DNA of 19,679 nt from an uncultured Pedobacter sp. (GTDB taxonomy: Bacteria; Bacteroidota; Bacteroidia; Sphingobacteriales; Sphingobacteriaceae), in the NCBI GenBank assembly GCA_946478755.1, contig CAMLDJ010000078.1, positions 1-19,679 of the forward strand. The letters are read 5' to 3'. Under the pieces are notes generated by a model. It was not told the DNA's origin. It saw only the letters and a program-made list of their open reading frames with translations, and did no database searches. This document shows positions 1 to 8,426 of this stretch, piece after piece (the stretch's first letter is position 1; every line of letters starts with the position of its first letter). A program made the position numbers and the translations under genes.

Positions 1-1944
1 GAATTTAAATACAATCGTCCGGCTGTTCCCTTGGAAGAGGTTGAACCGATTGAAGGTATATTGAAACGTTTTGCAACAGGAGCGATGTCTTTCGGGTCCA
101 TCTCTCATGAAGCACACTCGACATTGGCCATTGCCATGAATCGCATTGGCGGAAAAAGCAATACAGGTGAAGGGGGTGAAGATGAATTGAGGTATGAACT
201 GTTGCCAAATGGCGATTCTATGCGCTCTGCCATCAAGCAGATCGCTTCAGCACGTTTTGGGGTAACCAGTTATTACCTGAGTAATGCGGATGAGTTGCAG
301 ATTAAAATGGCACAGGGTGCTAAACCAGGTGAAGGTGGACAGCTGCCGGGTGAGAAAGTGGACGACTGGATTGGAAAAGTTCGTCATGCTACACCGGGTG
401 TGGGCTTGATCTCCCCGCCGCCGCACCACGATATTTATTCTATTGAGGATTTGGCACAGCTGATCTTCGATCTTAAAAATGCCAACCGGGAAGCGAGGAT
501 TAACGTGAAGCTGGTTTCTAAAGCCGGTGTTGGTACAATTGCTGCAGGTGTTGCCAAAGCACATGCCGACGTGATCCTTGTATCAGGATTTGACGGAGGT
601 ACCGGTGCTTCGCCATTAACTTCTATACAGCATGCGGGCCTACCTTGGGAACTTGGTTTGGCAGAAGCACACCAGACATTGGTTAAAAACCGCCTGCGCA
701 GCAGGGTAGTATTGCAAACAGACGGCCAGCTAAAAACAGGTAAAGATATTGCTATCGCTACTTTATTAGGTGCGGAAGAGTGGGGTGTGGCAACAGCTGC
801 CCTGGTAACATCGGGTTGTATCATGATGCGTAAGTGTCATTTAAATACTTGTCCGGTTGGTGTGGCTACACAGGATCCGAATCTAAGGAAGCTGTTTACC
901 GGCGAACCTGAGCACGTAGTGAACCTGTTCTATTTCTTAGCTGAAGAGTTAAGAGAGACTATGGCAGAGCTTGGTTTTAGAACTGTACAGGAAATGGTTG
1001 GACAGGCTGATGCTTTAAGTGTGCGCCCGATTGACAAAAGCGACTGGAAATTAAAAGATCTTGATCTTTCTGCTATCTTATACAAAGCAAAAGATAATGG
1101 ATTGAGTTTATACCAGACTCAAGTACAGGATCATGGATTATCTGAGGTTTTGGATCATGAACTGATTAAAGCTGCGCAACCAGCACTGACGAGCAAAGAG
1201 CCTATTTACAAGGAATTTGAGCTGAAAAACACGAACCGTGCAATTGGTACTATGCTTTCTAATGAGGTTTCTAAAATTTATAAAAGCCAGGGCTTACCTG
1301 CTGATACCATCAACTTTAAATTTAAAGGTTCAGCCGGACAAAGTTTTGGAGCTTTTGCAACCAAAGGGATTTCGTTACAACTGGAAGGGGAAGCGAATGA
1401 CTATGTGGGTAAGGGACTTTCAGGAGCAAGATTAGCCATCTATCCATTCAGCAACATTAAATATGTACCGGAACAGAACATCATTATTGGTAACGTAGCT
1501 TTATATGGTGCAACGTCTGGAGAATTGTTTGTACGCGGACAGGCAGGTGAGCGCTTTGCAGTAAGGAACTCGGGTGCGACAGCAGTTGTTGAAGGATTGG
1601 GAGACCACGGTTGCGAGTACATGACCGGCGGAGAAGTGCTTGTAATTGGCGGTACCGGAAGTAACTTTGCGGCCGGTATGAGTGGTGGTATTGCATGGGT
1701 TTACGACTCGAAAGGTGATTTTGCCAGCAAATGCAATAAAGAGATGGTAGACCTTGATCCACTTGACGAGCAGGATGAGCTGAGGATCAGTGTATTGTTG
1801 AAGAGACATATTCAGCTTACTGCCAGTGATCTGGCTAAGTTTATCTTAAATGACTGGACAACTCAGTCCGCACACTTCATTAAAGTATTCCCTAAAGAAT
1901 ACAAAGCAGTGTTGCAGAACCGAGCTCAGGAAGTTAAAGTTTAA
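1..1944 (+). CDS. gltB: Glutamate synthase large subunit, C-terminal part (5' end outside window)
   Basis: The reading frame is open from base 1, so this is the 3' part (647 codons) of a gene that starts upstream. The product makes glutamate from 2-oxoglutarate and ammonia delivered from glutamine, working in the cytoplasm with GltD. The visible part begins in the FMN-binding synthase domain ([13 protein letters not shown], then [12 protein letters not shown]). It continues through [10 protein letters not shown] and [14 protein letters not shown], and through the FMN-phosphate region [10 protein letters not shown]. Three cysteines encoded at 817, 835 and 850 ([15 protein letters not shown], spacing C-x5-C-x4-C) are the family's 3Fe-4S ligands. 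The last third, from about [13 protein letters not shown], is the GXGXG beta-helix domain. The N-terminal Ntn glutaminase domain lies outside the window. gltD follows after 64 bases on the same strand, the usual operon. The family assignment is certain; only the start is unseen. Confidence 0.97.
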   Translation, partial: EFKYNRPAVPLEEVEPIEGILKRFATGAMSFGSISHEAHSTLAIAMNRIGGKSNTGEGGEDELRYELLPNGDSMRSAIKQIASARFGVTSYYLSNADELQIKMAQGAKPGEGGQLPGEKVDDWIGKVRHATPGVGLISPPPHHDIYSIEDLAQLIFDLKNANREARINVKLVSKAGVGTIAAGVAKAHADVILVSGFDGGTGASPLTSIQHAGLPWELGLAEAHQTLVKNRLRSRVVLQTDGQLKTGKDIAIATLLGAEEWGVATAALVTSGCIMMRKCHLNTCPVGVATQDPNLRKLFTGEPEHVVNLFYFLAEELRETMAELGFRTVQEMVGQADALSVRPIDKSDWKLKDLDLSAILYKAKDNGLSLYQTQVQDHGLSEVLDHELIKAAQPALTSKEPIYKEFELKNTNRAIGTMLSNEVSKIYKSQGLPADTINFKFKGSAGQSFGAFATKGISLQLEGEANDYVGKGLSGARLAIYPFSNIKYVPEQNIIIGNVALYGATSGELFVRGQAGERFAVRNSGATAVVEGLGDHGCEYMTGGEVLVIGGTGSNFAAGMSGGIAWVYDSKGDFASKCNKEMVDLDPLDEQDELRISVLLKRHIQLTASDLAKFILNDWTTQSAHFIKVFPKEYKAVLQNRAQEVKV

Positions 1945-2008
1945 ACGACTGATCAGATACCAAAAACAATAATAAAATGACCATAACTAATAATTCAAAA
2001 ATATAATA

Positions 2009-3475
2009 ATGGGAAAAGTAACCGGATTTTTAGAGTATGAAAGAACTGCTCCTGGAAAAGAAGATGCTAAAGCTCGTTTAACACATTACAATGAGTTTGT
2101 GCAGGCTTTCGAAGCCGAACAGGTGAACACACAAGCCGCCAGGTGTATGGATTGTGGTGTTCCATTTTGCCAGTCGGGATGCCCGCTGGGCAACGTAATA
2201 CCCGAATTTAACGAAGCCGTATATAAAGGAGACTGGCAGCTGGCATCAACCATTCTGTTGAGTACCAATAACTTCCCGGAGTTTACAGGCCGTATCTGTC
2301 CTGCACCGTGTGAATCAGCATGTGTATTGGGAATCAACAAATCGCCTGTGTCGATTGAAGAAATTGAAAAACACATTATAGAAACGGCCTTCGCCAAGGG
2401 ATACATTAAAGCAGAGCCACCTTTGATCCGTACAGGTAAAAAGGTTGCGGTTATTGGTTCAGGTCCTGCTGGACTTGCAGCAGCTGCTCAATTGAATAAA
2501 GCCGGACACGAGGTGGTTGTTTTTGAACGTGACGACACACCGGGTGGCTTGCTGAATTATGGTATTCCTGATTTCAAATTGCAAAAGGATGTGGTAACGC
2601 GTCGTATTGCCTTGATGGAAAAAGAGGGGATCGTATTTAAATGTAACTCAAACGTAGGTGTGAATGTGGAATTGAATACCTTGCTAAGAGATTTTCAATC
2701 GATTATCCTTGCTGGTGGATCTACCATTCCGCGTGATCTTCCTGCAAAAGGAAGGGATGCCAAAGGAGTGCATTTTGCGATGGACTTTTTAAAGCAGCAA
2801 AATAAGAGGGTTAAGAACTTTAAAGTAGAAGATGAAGATATCCTGGCTACTGGTAAAGATGTGATTGTAATTGGTGGCGGTGACACCGGATCTGATTGCA
2901 TCGGTACTTCAAACCGTCAGGGTGCTAAATCGGTAACCCAGTTCGAGATCATGCCAATGCCTGCGCAGAGCCGTACAGCTAATATGCCATGGCCCACTTA
3001 TCCGATGTTGCTGAAAGTCACTTCTTCGCATGAGGAAGGCTGCGAAAGAGGCTGGGGCGTGAACACCAAGGAGTTCATTAAAGATGAGAACGGAAACCTT
3101 AAAGCAGTAAAGGTTGTAGATGTAGAATGGGATATTGATGCAACTGGCCGTCCTTTGAATTTCAAAGAAAAACCGGGTACAGAACGCGATCTGCCTTGTC
3201 AGCTTGTATTGCTCGCTATGGGTTTCTTACATCCGCAGAAAGAAGGATTGATTGAAAAGTTGGGAGTAGAAGTAGATAACAGAGGTAATGTTAAGGCTGA
3301 AGAAGGTAAATATCAGACCAATATCGGCAAGATATTCGCTGCCGGTGATATGCGCCGTGGACAATCACTGGTTGTTTGGGCAATATCTGAGGGAAGGGAA
3401 GCTGCCCGTAAGGTAGACCAATATCTGATGGGGCACAGCAGCCTGCCTTCAAAAGATGGAATCCCCTATGCTTAA
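2009..3475 (+). CDS. gltD: Glutamate synthase small subunit (NADPH)
   Basis: This 488-residue protein has the normal length for the beta subunit, which takes electrons from NADPH through FAD and 4Fe-4S clusters to GltB. The N-terminal ferredoxin-like domain shows two cysteine groups: CMDCGVPFCQSGCPLGN near residues 45-60, and CPAPCESACVLGI near 98-110. A Rossmann FAD site (VAVIGSGPAGLAAAAQL) follows near residue 145. A second nucleotide site for NADPH (VIVIGGGDTGSDCIG) lies near 285. The C-terminal FAD motif AAGDMRRGQSLVVWAISEGR is intact. The ATG at 2009 gives the family N-terminus MGKVTGFLEYER and sits 64 bases after the gltB stop with no terminator between, so the two genes are probably co-transcribed. 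A strong hairpin terminator follows the stop. Nothing looks broken. Confidence 0.97.
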   Translation: MGKVTGFLEYERTAPGKEDAKARLTHYNEFVQAFEAEQVNTQAARCMDCGVPFCQSGCPLGNVIPEFNEAVYKGDWQLASTILLSTNNFPEFTGRICPAPCESACVLGINKSPVSIEEIEKHIIETAFAKGYIKAEPPLIRTGKKVAVIGSGPAGLAAAAQLNKAGHEVVVFERDDTPGGLLNYGIPDFKLQKDVVTRRIALMEKEGIVFKCNSNVGVNVELNTLLRDFQSIILAGGSTIPRDLPAKGRDAKGVHFAMDFLKQQNKRVKNFKVEDEDILATGKDVIVIGGGDTGSDCIGTSNRQGAKSVTQFEIMPMPAQSRTANMPWPTYPMLLKVTSSHEEGCERGWGVNTKEFIKDENGNLKAVKVVDVEWDIDATGRPLNFKEKPGTERDLPCQLVLLAMGFLHPQKEGLIEKLGVEVDNRGNVKAEEGKYQTNIGKIFAAGDMRRGQSLVVWAISEGREAARKVDQYLMGHSSLPSKDGIPYA

Positions 3476-3493
3476 TCGATTGATATAACACAA

Positions 3494-3524
3494 GAGGCCT
3501 CGGTAATTTTACCGGGGCTTTTTT
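3494..3524 (+). terminator. Rho-independent terminator of gltBD
   Basis: A stem of about 9-12 pairs (left arm to 3505, right arm from 3510, with G·T pairs inside) has a 4-base loop ATTT. The core is GCCTCGGTA / TACCGGGGC, and six T follow at 3519-3524. It starts about 20 bases after the gltD stop, as expected for the end of the operon. Confidence 0.9.
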
Positions 3525-3604
3525 ATGGTTTGTAGCTGGGAAAGCGCTCATATCTGGAGTTGCGTAAAATAAAAAACTATGAATTTAAGCTGACAAAAAG
3601 AAAC

Positions 3605-3635
3605 CTCATAACCCTGTCCTTTGTAAGGTTATGAG
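3605..3635 (+). promoter_or_regulatory. Perfect 9-bp inverted repeat enclosing a start codon
   Basis: CTCATAACC (3605-3613) and GGTTATGAG (3627-3635) are exact reverse complements separated by 13 bases. The right arm contains the ATG at 3631 of the metallophosphoesterase gene. If transcription starts upstream, the mRNA would hide its start codon in this stem. If it starts inside the loop, where TCCTTTG at 3617-3623 weakly resembles a -7 box, the repeat is better read as a DNA operator over the transcription start. Only the repeat itself is seen; its role is inferred. Confidence 0.55.
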
Positions 3636-4425
3636 AAGATACTTGTTGTTTTTTATAGGTGTGGCTTTAGTCGGCTGTAACCACTTCGAATTCAGTCCAA
3701 ACCAGACATTCGACCGTCTTTCCATGAAGGATATAAATGCTAATAATTTAAAGCAGTTGGGGAACGGAGTAGGAGATGATACGGTAAAATTCGTTTTAAC
3801 GGGCGATAGTCAGAAGTCGCGCGATGAGACCGTTGAACTTTGCAGAAGCATAAATGCAATTCCCGGAATCGACTTTGTCGTGCTGGACGGTGACATCACC
3901 GAATTTGGAGTGCTCAAGGAGATGGTCTGGATTTCGAGGACTTTGGAGGACCTCAAGATGCCTTGTGTCGCCGTGATTGGAAATCATGATGAAACTGGCA
4001 GGGGCAGAGAATCTTTCAAAAATATGTTTGGCGAGTTAAACTACTCCTTCGTTTATGGCGGAGTTAAATTTATTTGTCATGATACGAATAGCCGGGAATA
4101 CGATTTTAACGGACAGGTGCCGGATCTCCCCTGGGTGAAAGAACAACTTAAATCAGCTCCGGGCGTAACGGCTTATATAGGCATATCGCATGTACCAGTA
4201 AATTCCCTGGATTTCGACAGTAAGTTAAAAGAGGAGTATAAGGCTGCTTTTGCCCAGACGCCTGGATTTCTTGCTTCTCTTAATGCTCATACGCACAATT
4301 ACGAATTGTTCTATCCCGACGATTCAGGCATTCCATATATCGTTACCAGTGCCATCGGTAACAGAGAATTTTTAGTTATCCAGGTTGTAAATAATAAATT
4401 AAGTTTTGAGCGTGTATCCTTTTAA
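3631..4425 (+). CDS. Lipoprotein metallophosphoesterase (calcineurin-like)
   Basis: This 264-residue protein begins with a lipoprotein signal peptide (MRRYLLFFIGVALVGC, lipobox Cys16), so it is probably membrane-anchored on the periplasmic side. Calcineurin-type metal-site motifs follow in order: GDSQ (Asp59, Gln61), GDITEFG (Asp88), GNHDE (Asn118, His119), SHVPVN, and AHTH near the C-terminus. The first motif is D-x-Q where most family members have D-x-H, and the last has Ala in place of the usual Gly of GHTH. The other metal ligands are present, so it is probably an active phosphoesterase or phosphodiesterase. The substrate cannot be told. The start is supported by the signal peptide. The 3' end overlaps the next gene by 14 bases, which suggests translational coupling. 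An inverted repeat covers the start codon. Confidence 0.85.
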   Translation: MRRYLLFFIGVALVGCNHFEFSPNQTFDRLSMKDINANNLKQLGNGVGDDTVKFVLTGDSQKSRDETVELCRSINAIPGIDFVVLDGDITEFGVLKEMVWISRTLEDLKMPCVAVIGNHDETGRGRESFKNMFGELNYSFVYGGVKFICHDTNSREYDFNGQVPDLPWVKEQLKSAPGVTAYIGISHVPVNSLDFDSKLKEEYKAAFAQTPGFLASLNAHTHNYELFYPDDSGIPYIVTSAIGNREFLVIQVVNNKLSFERVSF

Positions 4426-5014
4426 ATATAACATAGCCTTTTTGATGGTGCTGATCGGGAGTACCTTAACGACGTATGCACAAAAATTACAGTTCTTAAT
4501 TCCTGATGAAGCCGTTGTGCAGTATGCCGGGAGTATTGGCTATTTAAGCGCAGGCGCGGGTTATGAAATTTTTGGTAATAAAAGAGGTAACCTTTCTTTT
4601 CATTATGGATATGTGCCTGAAAGTAAAGGAGGCGAATTGCATATTGCAACGGTGAAATTAGCTTACAAGCCCTGGCAAATAGCTTTAAAAGACTGGGGAA
4701 GGCTTTACCCATTTAATCCGGGTTTTTTTGTGAGTTATACCTTTCACAAGGACCTGAGTGTAGCTTTCCCTTCTGGCCAATACCCTGGAGATTATTATTA
4801 CTGGTCTGAAGCGATCCGGCCACACCTTTCTTTTAACAGTGAAATTGAACTGGATCCCCCGCCACTATTGCAAAATAAAGGCATCCGTGCACTAGGCTTA
4901 TATATCGAGGCCAATACCAATGATTATTACCTGATCAACTACCTGCAAAATACTTCCGCACTTAAGATTGATGATATCTTTCAGCTAGGTGTTGGACTAA
5001 GGGTGAAATTCTGA
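4412..5014 (+). CDS. Secreted or outer-membrane protein of unknown function
   Basis: I do not recognise the family. About 200 residues. The N-terminus MYPFKYNIAFLMVLIGSTLTTYAQ reads as a Sec signal peptide with cleavage after TYA or YAQ. The rest is rich in alternating aromatic and glycine segments (AGSIGYLSAGAGYEIFG, RGNLSFHYGYVP, PGFFVSYTFHKD) and ends in LGVGLRVKF, a terminal strand closing with Phe. That is the look of a small outer-membrane beta-barrel. The start is uncertain: GTG at 4412 is chosen because it keeps a full signal peptide. TTG at 4406 adds two residues, and ATG at 4445 would leave the signal too short. It overlaps the preceding lipoprotein gene and probably shares its transcript, so the two may act together in the envelope. 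Confidence 0.7.
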   Translation: MYPFKYNIAFLMVLIGSTLTTYAQKLQFLIPDEAVVQYAGSIGYLSAGAGYEIFGNKRGNLSFHYGYVPESKGGELHIATVKLAYKPWQIALKDWGRLYPFNPGFFVSYTFHKDLSVAFPSGQYPGDYYYWSEAIRPHLSFNSEIELDPPPLLQNKGIRALGLYIEANTNDYYLINYLQNTSALKIDDIFQLGVGLRVKF

Positions 5015-5029
5015 CCTGTTAACAGATTT

Positions 5030-5560
5030 TTATAACCTTAATTTAGCAAAGAAATCCCAAAGCACAATTCCCGCGGAGATCACAATGTTAAAGGAATGTT
5101 TAGTACCAAACTGCGGGATCTCAATACATTCATCAATTTGAGCCATGACCTCGTCACTTACCCCGTTTACTTCATTCCCGAAAATCAAAGCGTATTTTTC
5201 TGATTTTGAAGGGCTGAAGATATTTAACATGGTACTGTTCTTGGCTTGTTCTATGGCGATGATCTGATATCCTTCGTTTCTTAAAGCAGTAACTGCTTCA
5301 GGCGTGGTGTCAAAGTACCGCCATGTGACGGACCGGGTAGCGCCTAAAGCAGTTTTCTCTATTTCCCTGTGAGGAGGTTGCGCTGTAATGCCACATAAAT
5401 AAACACCTTCTACAGCAAAACCATCAGCAGTCCGAAAAACAGAGCCAATATTATGCATACTGCGTACATTGTCGAGCACTACAACCACCGGAAGTTTTTC
5501 CTGCTCCTTAAATTCATCAATACTTACACGGTTGAGGTCATCTAATTTTAGTTTTTGCAT
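5030..5560 (-). CDS. SpoU/TrmH-family RNA 2'-O-methyltransferase
   Basis: This 176-residue SPOUT-fold enzyme is predicted to transfer methyl from S-adenosylmethionine to a ribose 2'-OH in tRNA or rRNA. The three family motifs are clear. Motif 1 is NIGSVFRTADGF with its Arg, preceded by VVVLDNVRSMHN. Motif 2 is ALIFGNEVNGVSDEV, with the GxExxGV core. Motif 3 is IPQFGTKHSFNIVISAGIVL, which corresponds to the knot-forming IPxxGxxxSLNVxxAxxI. It lacks the N-terminal substrate-binding extension of RlmB-type enzymes, so it is a minimal catalytic domain and the target nucleotide cannot be assigned. It lies 15 bases downstream of galK on the same strand and is probably read from the galK transcript, though the functions seem unrelated. 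Confidence 0.9.
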   Translation of the reverse strand: MQKLKLDDLNRVSIDEFKEQEKLPVVVVLDNVRSMHNIGSVFRTADGFAVEGVYLCGITAQPPHREIEKTALGATRSVTWRYFDTTPEAVTALRNEGYQIIAIEQAKNSTMLNIFSPSKSEKYALIFGNEVNGVSDEVMAQIDECIEIPQFGTKHSFNIVISAGIVLWDFFAKLRL

Positions 5561-5575
5561 GCCGCAAAAATAAAA

Positions 5576-6727
5576 TTAAATTACCGAAGCACCATTACCA
5601 ATTTCGCTGATGTAAACAGTAGCCGGATAACCAATGCGCGCTACATAAAAGTCTGTTAGTTTTTTGGTGAAATCTGCTTCCTGTCCTTTTTTGAGCAGGG
5701 CGATGGCGCAGCCGCCAAAACCGGCACCTGTCATGCGTGCCCCGATTACGTGCTCATAAGCGGAACAGAATTCAACGACTGCATCCAGTTCTGCACCCGT
5801 AACCTCATACAGATCTTTTAATGACTGATGCGATGCATACATCAGTCGTCCGAATTCTACTAAGTTACCTTCATTTAAAGCTTTTGCAGCGCGGTTAACC
5901 CGGTCGTTTTCTTGGATGACGTGAGTTGCACGTTTTAAAACTGTAGGATCTGTAATTAGGTGACTATATGGTGCGAATTTTTCTGCAGTCAGTTCACATA
6001 AATTATTTAAGGTGATTTCCTGATTAAGTTGCTTTAAGGCCGTCTGACATTCTGCAACGCGTTCGTTGTATTTAGATTCAGCAAGCTTCCGTGGCTTGTT
6101 GGTATTTATAATAGCCAATGAATAATCACCCAGGTTGCAATCAACTATATTGTATTCCAGTGTATCGCAATTTAACACGATGGCTTTATCCGTTTCCCCG
6201 AATGCAACTGCAAACTGGTCCATAATGCCACAATTTACACCGATAAACTCATTTTCAACTTTCTGTGCAAGTAAAGGGATCTCTACTTTTTCGTACCCCA
6301 GGTTGAAATAACTGTTTAAAGCATAAGCCATAACCACCTCAATAGAAGCAGAAGATGATAATCCAGACCCGATCGGAATATTGCCAAAAAACAATAGGTC
6401 TAGCCCGGTGGTAATTTCGTATTTTTTTAAGACCTCATGAAAAACACCTAGTGGATAATTGTACCATTCCGAACCGGTTTTGGTGTAGCTGGACTGCAAT
6501 TCGAATTCCCGCTCTTCGGGGAAGTTTAAGCTTTTAAATCTGATAACATTGTCATTGTTGGGTGCCATGCTCAACCAGGTCCCGAGTGTAACGGCACAAG
6601 GCATGACCAGCCCGCCGTTATAATCAATATGTTCTCCAATTAGGTTTACACGACCAGGGGTAAAATAATTTGCTGTTGGCTCATGACCGTATTTCTCTAA
6701 GAACTTATTAATTAATTCCGCTTTCAT
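5576..6727 (-). CDS. galK: Galactokinase
   Basis: This 383-residue GHMP kinase phosphorylates alpha-D-galactose at C1, the entry step of the Leloir pathway. The galactokinase signature GRVNLIGEHIDYNGG is at residues 25-39. The ATP-binding GHMP motif is GSGLSSSASIEV near 118-130. The catalytic aspartate region is GIMDQFAVAFG. The C-terminal motif is GARMTGAGFGGCAIAL near 330-345. The signature position that is often Thr is Ile here, a variant also found in GalNAc kinases, so a broader sugar range is possible. The length is standard and the ATG start is well placed before the signature. galM is divergent from it across 243 bases, a shared control region. galT and galE are not in this window. 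Confidence 0.93.
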   Translation of the reverse strand: MKAELINKFLEKYGHEPTANYFTPGRVNLIGEHIDYNGGLVMPCAVTLGTWLSMAPNNDNVIRFKSLNFPEEREFELQSSYTKTGSEWYNYPLGVFHEVLKKYEITTGLDLLFFGNIPIGSGLSSSASIEVVMAYALNSYFNLGYEKVEIPLLAQKVENEFIGVNCGIMDQFAVAFGETDKAIVLNCDTLEYNIVDCNLGDYSLAIINTNKPRKLAESKYNERVAECQTALKQLNQEITLNNLCELTAEKFAPYSHLITDPTVLKRATHVIQENDRVNRAAKALNEGNLVEFGRLMYASHQSLKDLYEVTGAELDAVVEFCSAYEHVIGARMTGAGFGGCAIALLKKGQEADFTKKLTDFYVARIGYPATVYISEIGNGASVI

Positions 6728-6970
6728 TGTAATATTTTAAGTTTGGTTTTGTTTTAAGTTAAAGTATTGATAGTATTGTTTGCGATTAGCAATAAATAAG
6801 TGCCTAATATACAATTTATGATGCATCCTGAGTTTACACCCGAAGAAAAAATAAAATAAAAACTCATGATCTTCCACCAAACTGCCAGACAATCGAGGCA
6901 GTCTGAATACTATTGAACAGATTATTGAATAAACAAAAAAGATACGGATACAAAAACAAACTATATACGG
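6728..6970. promoter_or_regulatory. galK-galM divergent control region
   Basis: This 243-base AT-rich region lies between the divergent galK and galM starts and must hold both promoters. I see no convincing full -33/-7 pair. Local structure includes a 9-base tandem repeat (AGTATTGAT/AGTATTGTT, 6763-6780), an inverted repeat ACTGCC/GGCAGT (6881-6886, 6897-6902, 10-base gap), and an 8-base direct repeat ATACGGAT at 6942 and 6965, the second running into the galM ATG. Any of these could be a sugar-responsive operator; none is assigned. Confidence 0.45.
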
Positions 6971-8008
6971 ATGAAAAAAACGCTTATTAAGACTGGAAAA
7001 TTTATTGACGAAAAAGAGGTTTTGGCCATAGAACTAACCAACAGCCAGGGCACTTATGTCAAGATATATAATTATGGTGCCATATTGAATAAGTTTGAAG
7101 TTACCAATAAACATGGCCAGAAACAGGATATTGTTTTGGGTTTTGATGACGTTGATCAGTATGTCAGCGAAGATTATTTAGCTAATTATCCTTATTTGGG
7201 CGCTGTCATAGGGCGTTATGCCAACCGCGTTAAGAATGGTAGATTTAGTATAGACGGGGTGACCTACCAGCTTTCACAAGCTAAGGGGGGGGATTGCTTA
7301 CATGGTGGTGACCTGGGGTTTGACAGGAAGGTGTGGGATGTATTATCAACCATTGATCCTAGTGTTACACTGCAATATGTAAGTCCGGCGGGAGAAGAGA
7401 ACTTTCCTGGGACACTTACAGTTCAGCTTACTTTTAAGCTGACCGATGAAAATGAGTTGATTTTGGACTTTAAAGCAACAACAGATGTGCCTACGGCGGT
7501 AAATCTTACTCATCATAGTTATTTTAACCTTTCGCCTGGGGGTGGTACTGTGGCGACACACATTCACAGGATGCCCGCAAGCCATTACCTTGAGCAGGAT
7601 GATAATTATGTAGTTACTGGTAAGTTGATTCCGGTAGATGGCACGTTACATGATTTCCTTGGCGATAAGGCAATAGGGCAGGATTGGGATCCTCAAGAAG
7701 GTTATGATCAGACTTATGTGCTGGATAAATCTTATGGGGAGCTTGGCTTAGCCTCCGAAACTTATGAACCTGAAAGCGGTTTGAAGTTTTCAGTTTATAC
7801 GACAGAGCCGGTTGCACATTTTTATACTGCTAAATATCTGGATACAAAAGGTGGCAAAGGCGGAAAAGATTATCATCCCTTCGGTGCATTTTGTGTGGAA
7901 ACTCAGCATCATCCTAATGCCATTAATATTCCTGCATTTCCAGATACGGTTTTGAGGCCAGGGCAGAATTATAAGCAAACCACAATATATAAAATAGAAG
8001 CCAATTGA
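6971..8008 (+). CDS. galM: Aldose 1-epimerase (galactose mutarotase)
   Basis: This 345-residue mutarotase interconverts beta- and alpha-galactose or glucose and so supplies galactokinase with the alpha anomer. Family landmarks are visible in order: GAVIGRYANRV (Asn/Arg sugar contacts), LHGG with FDRKVWDV, NLTHHSYFNL containing the conserved His pair, and FCVETQHHPNAINIPAFP near the C-terminus with the catalytic Glu. No signal peptide is seen: the N-terminus MKKTLIKTGKFIDEKEV is polar, so it is probably cytoplasmic. It is divergent from galK, which fits a shared galactose function. No clear terminator follows; only a 5-bp hairpin (8014-8018/8026-8030) lies just past the stop. Confidence 0.93.
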   Translation: MKKTLIKTGKFIDEKEVLAIELTNSQGTYVKIYNYGAILNKFEVTNKHGQKQDIVLGFDDVDQYVSEDYLANYPYLGAVIGRYANRVKNGRFSIDGVTYQLSQAKGGDCLHGGDLGFDRKVWDVLSTIDPSVTLQYVSPAGEENFPGTLTVQLTFKLTDENELILDFKATTDVPTAVNLTHHSYFNLSPGGGTVATHIHRMPASHYLEQDDNYVVTGKLIPVDGTLHDFLGDKAIGQDWDPQEGYDQTYVLDKSYGELGLASETYEPESGLKFSVYTTEPVAHFYTAKYLDTKGGKGGKDYHPFGAFCVETQHHPNAINIPAFPDTVLRPGQNYKQTTIYKIEAN

Positions 8009-8125
8009 TGAAAGTAGATATCTGGTCTACGTAAGGTCTGATTAAACTGCATATTGACACCTCTAATGATCTAAATAGAATAATAGTTGGAATCCTGTGT
8101 TTATTTGTTATATTGCTGATGATCA

Positions 8126-8182
8126 GTGCATCAGTAAGTATTTTTTTTCAGTGCTTGGATGAAATGTGCATCAGGAAGTGTT
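8126..8182. repeat. 17-base imperfect direct repeat pair
   Basis: GTGCATCAGTAAGTATT (8126-8142) recurs as GTGCATCAGGAAGTGTT (8166-8182), with 15 of 17 bases identical and starts 40 bases apart. The first copy also forms an inverted repeat CTGATG/CATCAG (8116-8121, 8129-8134). This could be a regulator binding pair or a relic of duplication. Confidence 0.5.
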
Positions 8183-8269
8183 CTTGATTAATTTCATGTT
8201 AATAAATATTGTTTAAGTAAATTGTGGGTTTGGTATTTTCGGTTAGTTGACTATTTGGTATAGACGTAT

Positions 8270-8313
8270 AACAGGGAAAAAACACGGGGTAAACAGGGGC
8301 TTAACAGGGGCAA
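8270..8313. repeat. Four-unit tandem repeat with exact 11-bp period
   Basis: AACAGGG-like units start at 8270, 8281, 8292 and 8303: AACAGGGAAAA, AACACGGGGTA, AACAGGGGCTT, AACAGGGGCAA. The last unit runs into a perfect 10-bp palindrome GGCAATTGCC (8309-8318). A period of about one DNA helix turn would place every unit on the same face of the helix, as in arrays bound cooperatively by a protein. No gene overlaps it. Confidence 0.6.
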
Positions 8314-8426
8314 TTGCCTGTATATTCCTTGTTTAATCCTTAATAAAATACTTTTGTTTAATGTTAACGCTTTACAATGATTGCATTATCTATTTCTTCA
8401 TTATAAATTAGATTTAATGGCTATTA

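Larger units (their letters stand above)
8009..8426. other. Intergenic region with repeats, no gene seen
   Basis: There are 418 bases without a credible reading frame, strongly AT-rich and full of stops on both strands. It holds two separately listed repeat structures: a 17-base imperfect direct repeat near 8126-8182 and an 11-bp-period array at 8270-8313. It follows galM and precedes a broken DUF6266 gene, so it may be decayed DNA. Confidence 0.6.

Noticed and set aside
435..824. Long antisense open frames inside gltB, gltD and the TonB receptor gene
   Set aside because: They lie wholly within well-supported genes in other frames, with shadow-like composition and no recognisable domain.
5016..5025. 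Palindrome CTGTTAACAG between convergent genes at 5014 and 5030
   Set aside because: As a hairpin it would have only three pairs around a four-base loop, and the T-run is short, so it is not a credible terminator.
5576..6727. Galactokinase signature Thr-to-Ile change as a sign of lost function
   Set aside because: That position tolerates other residues in the family signature and all other motifs are intact.
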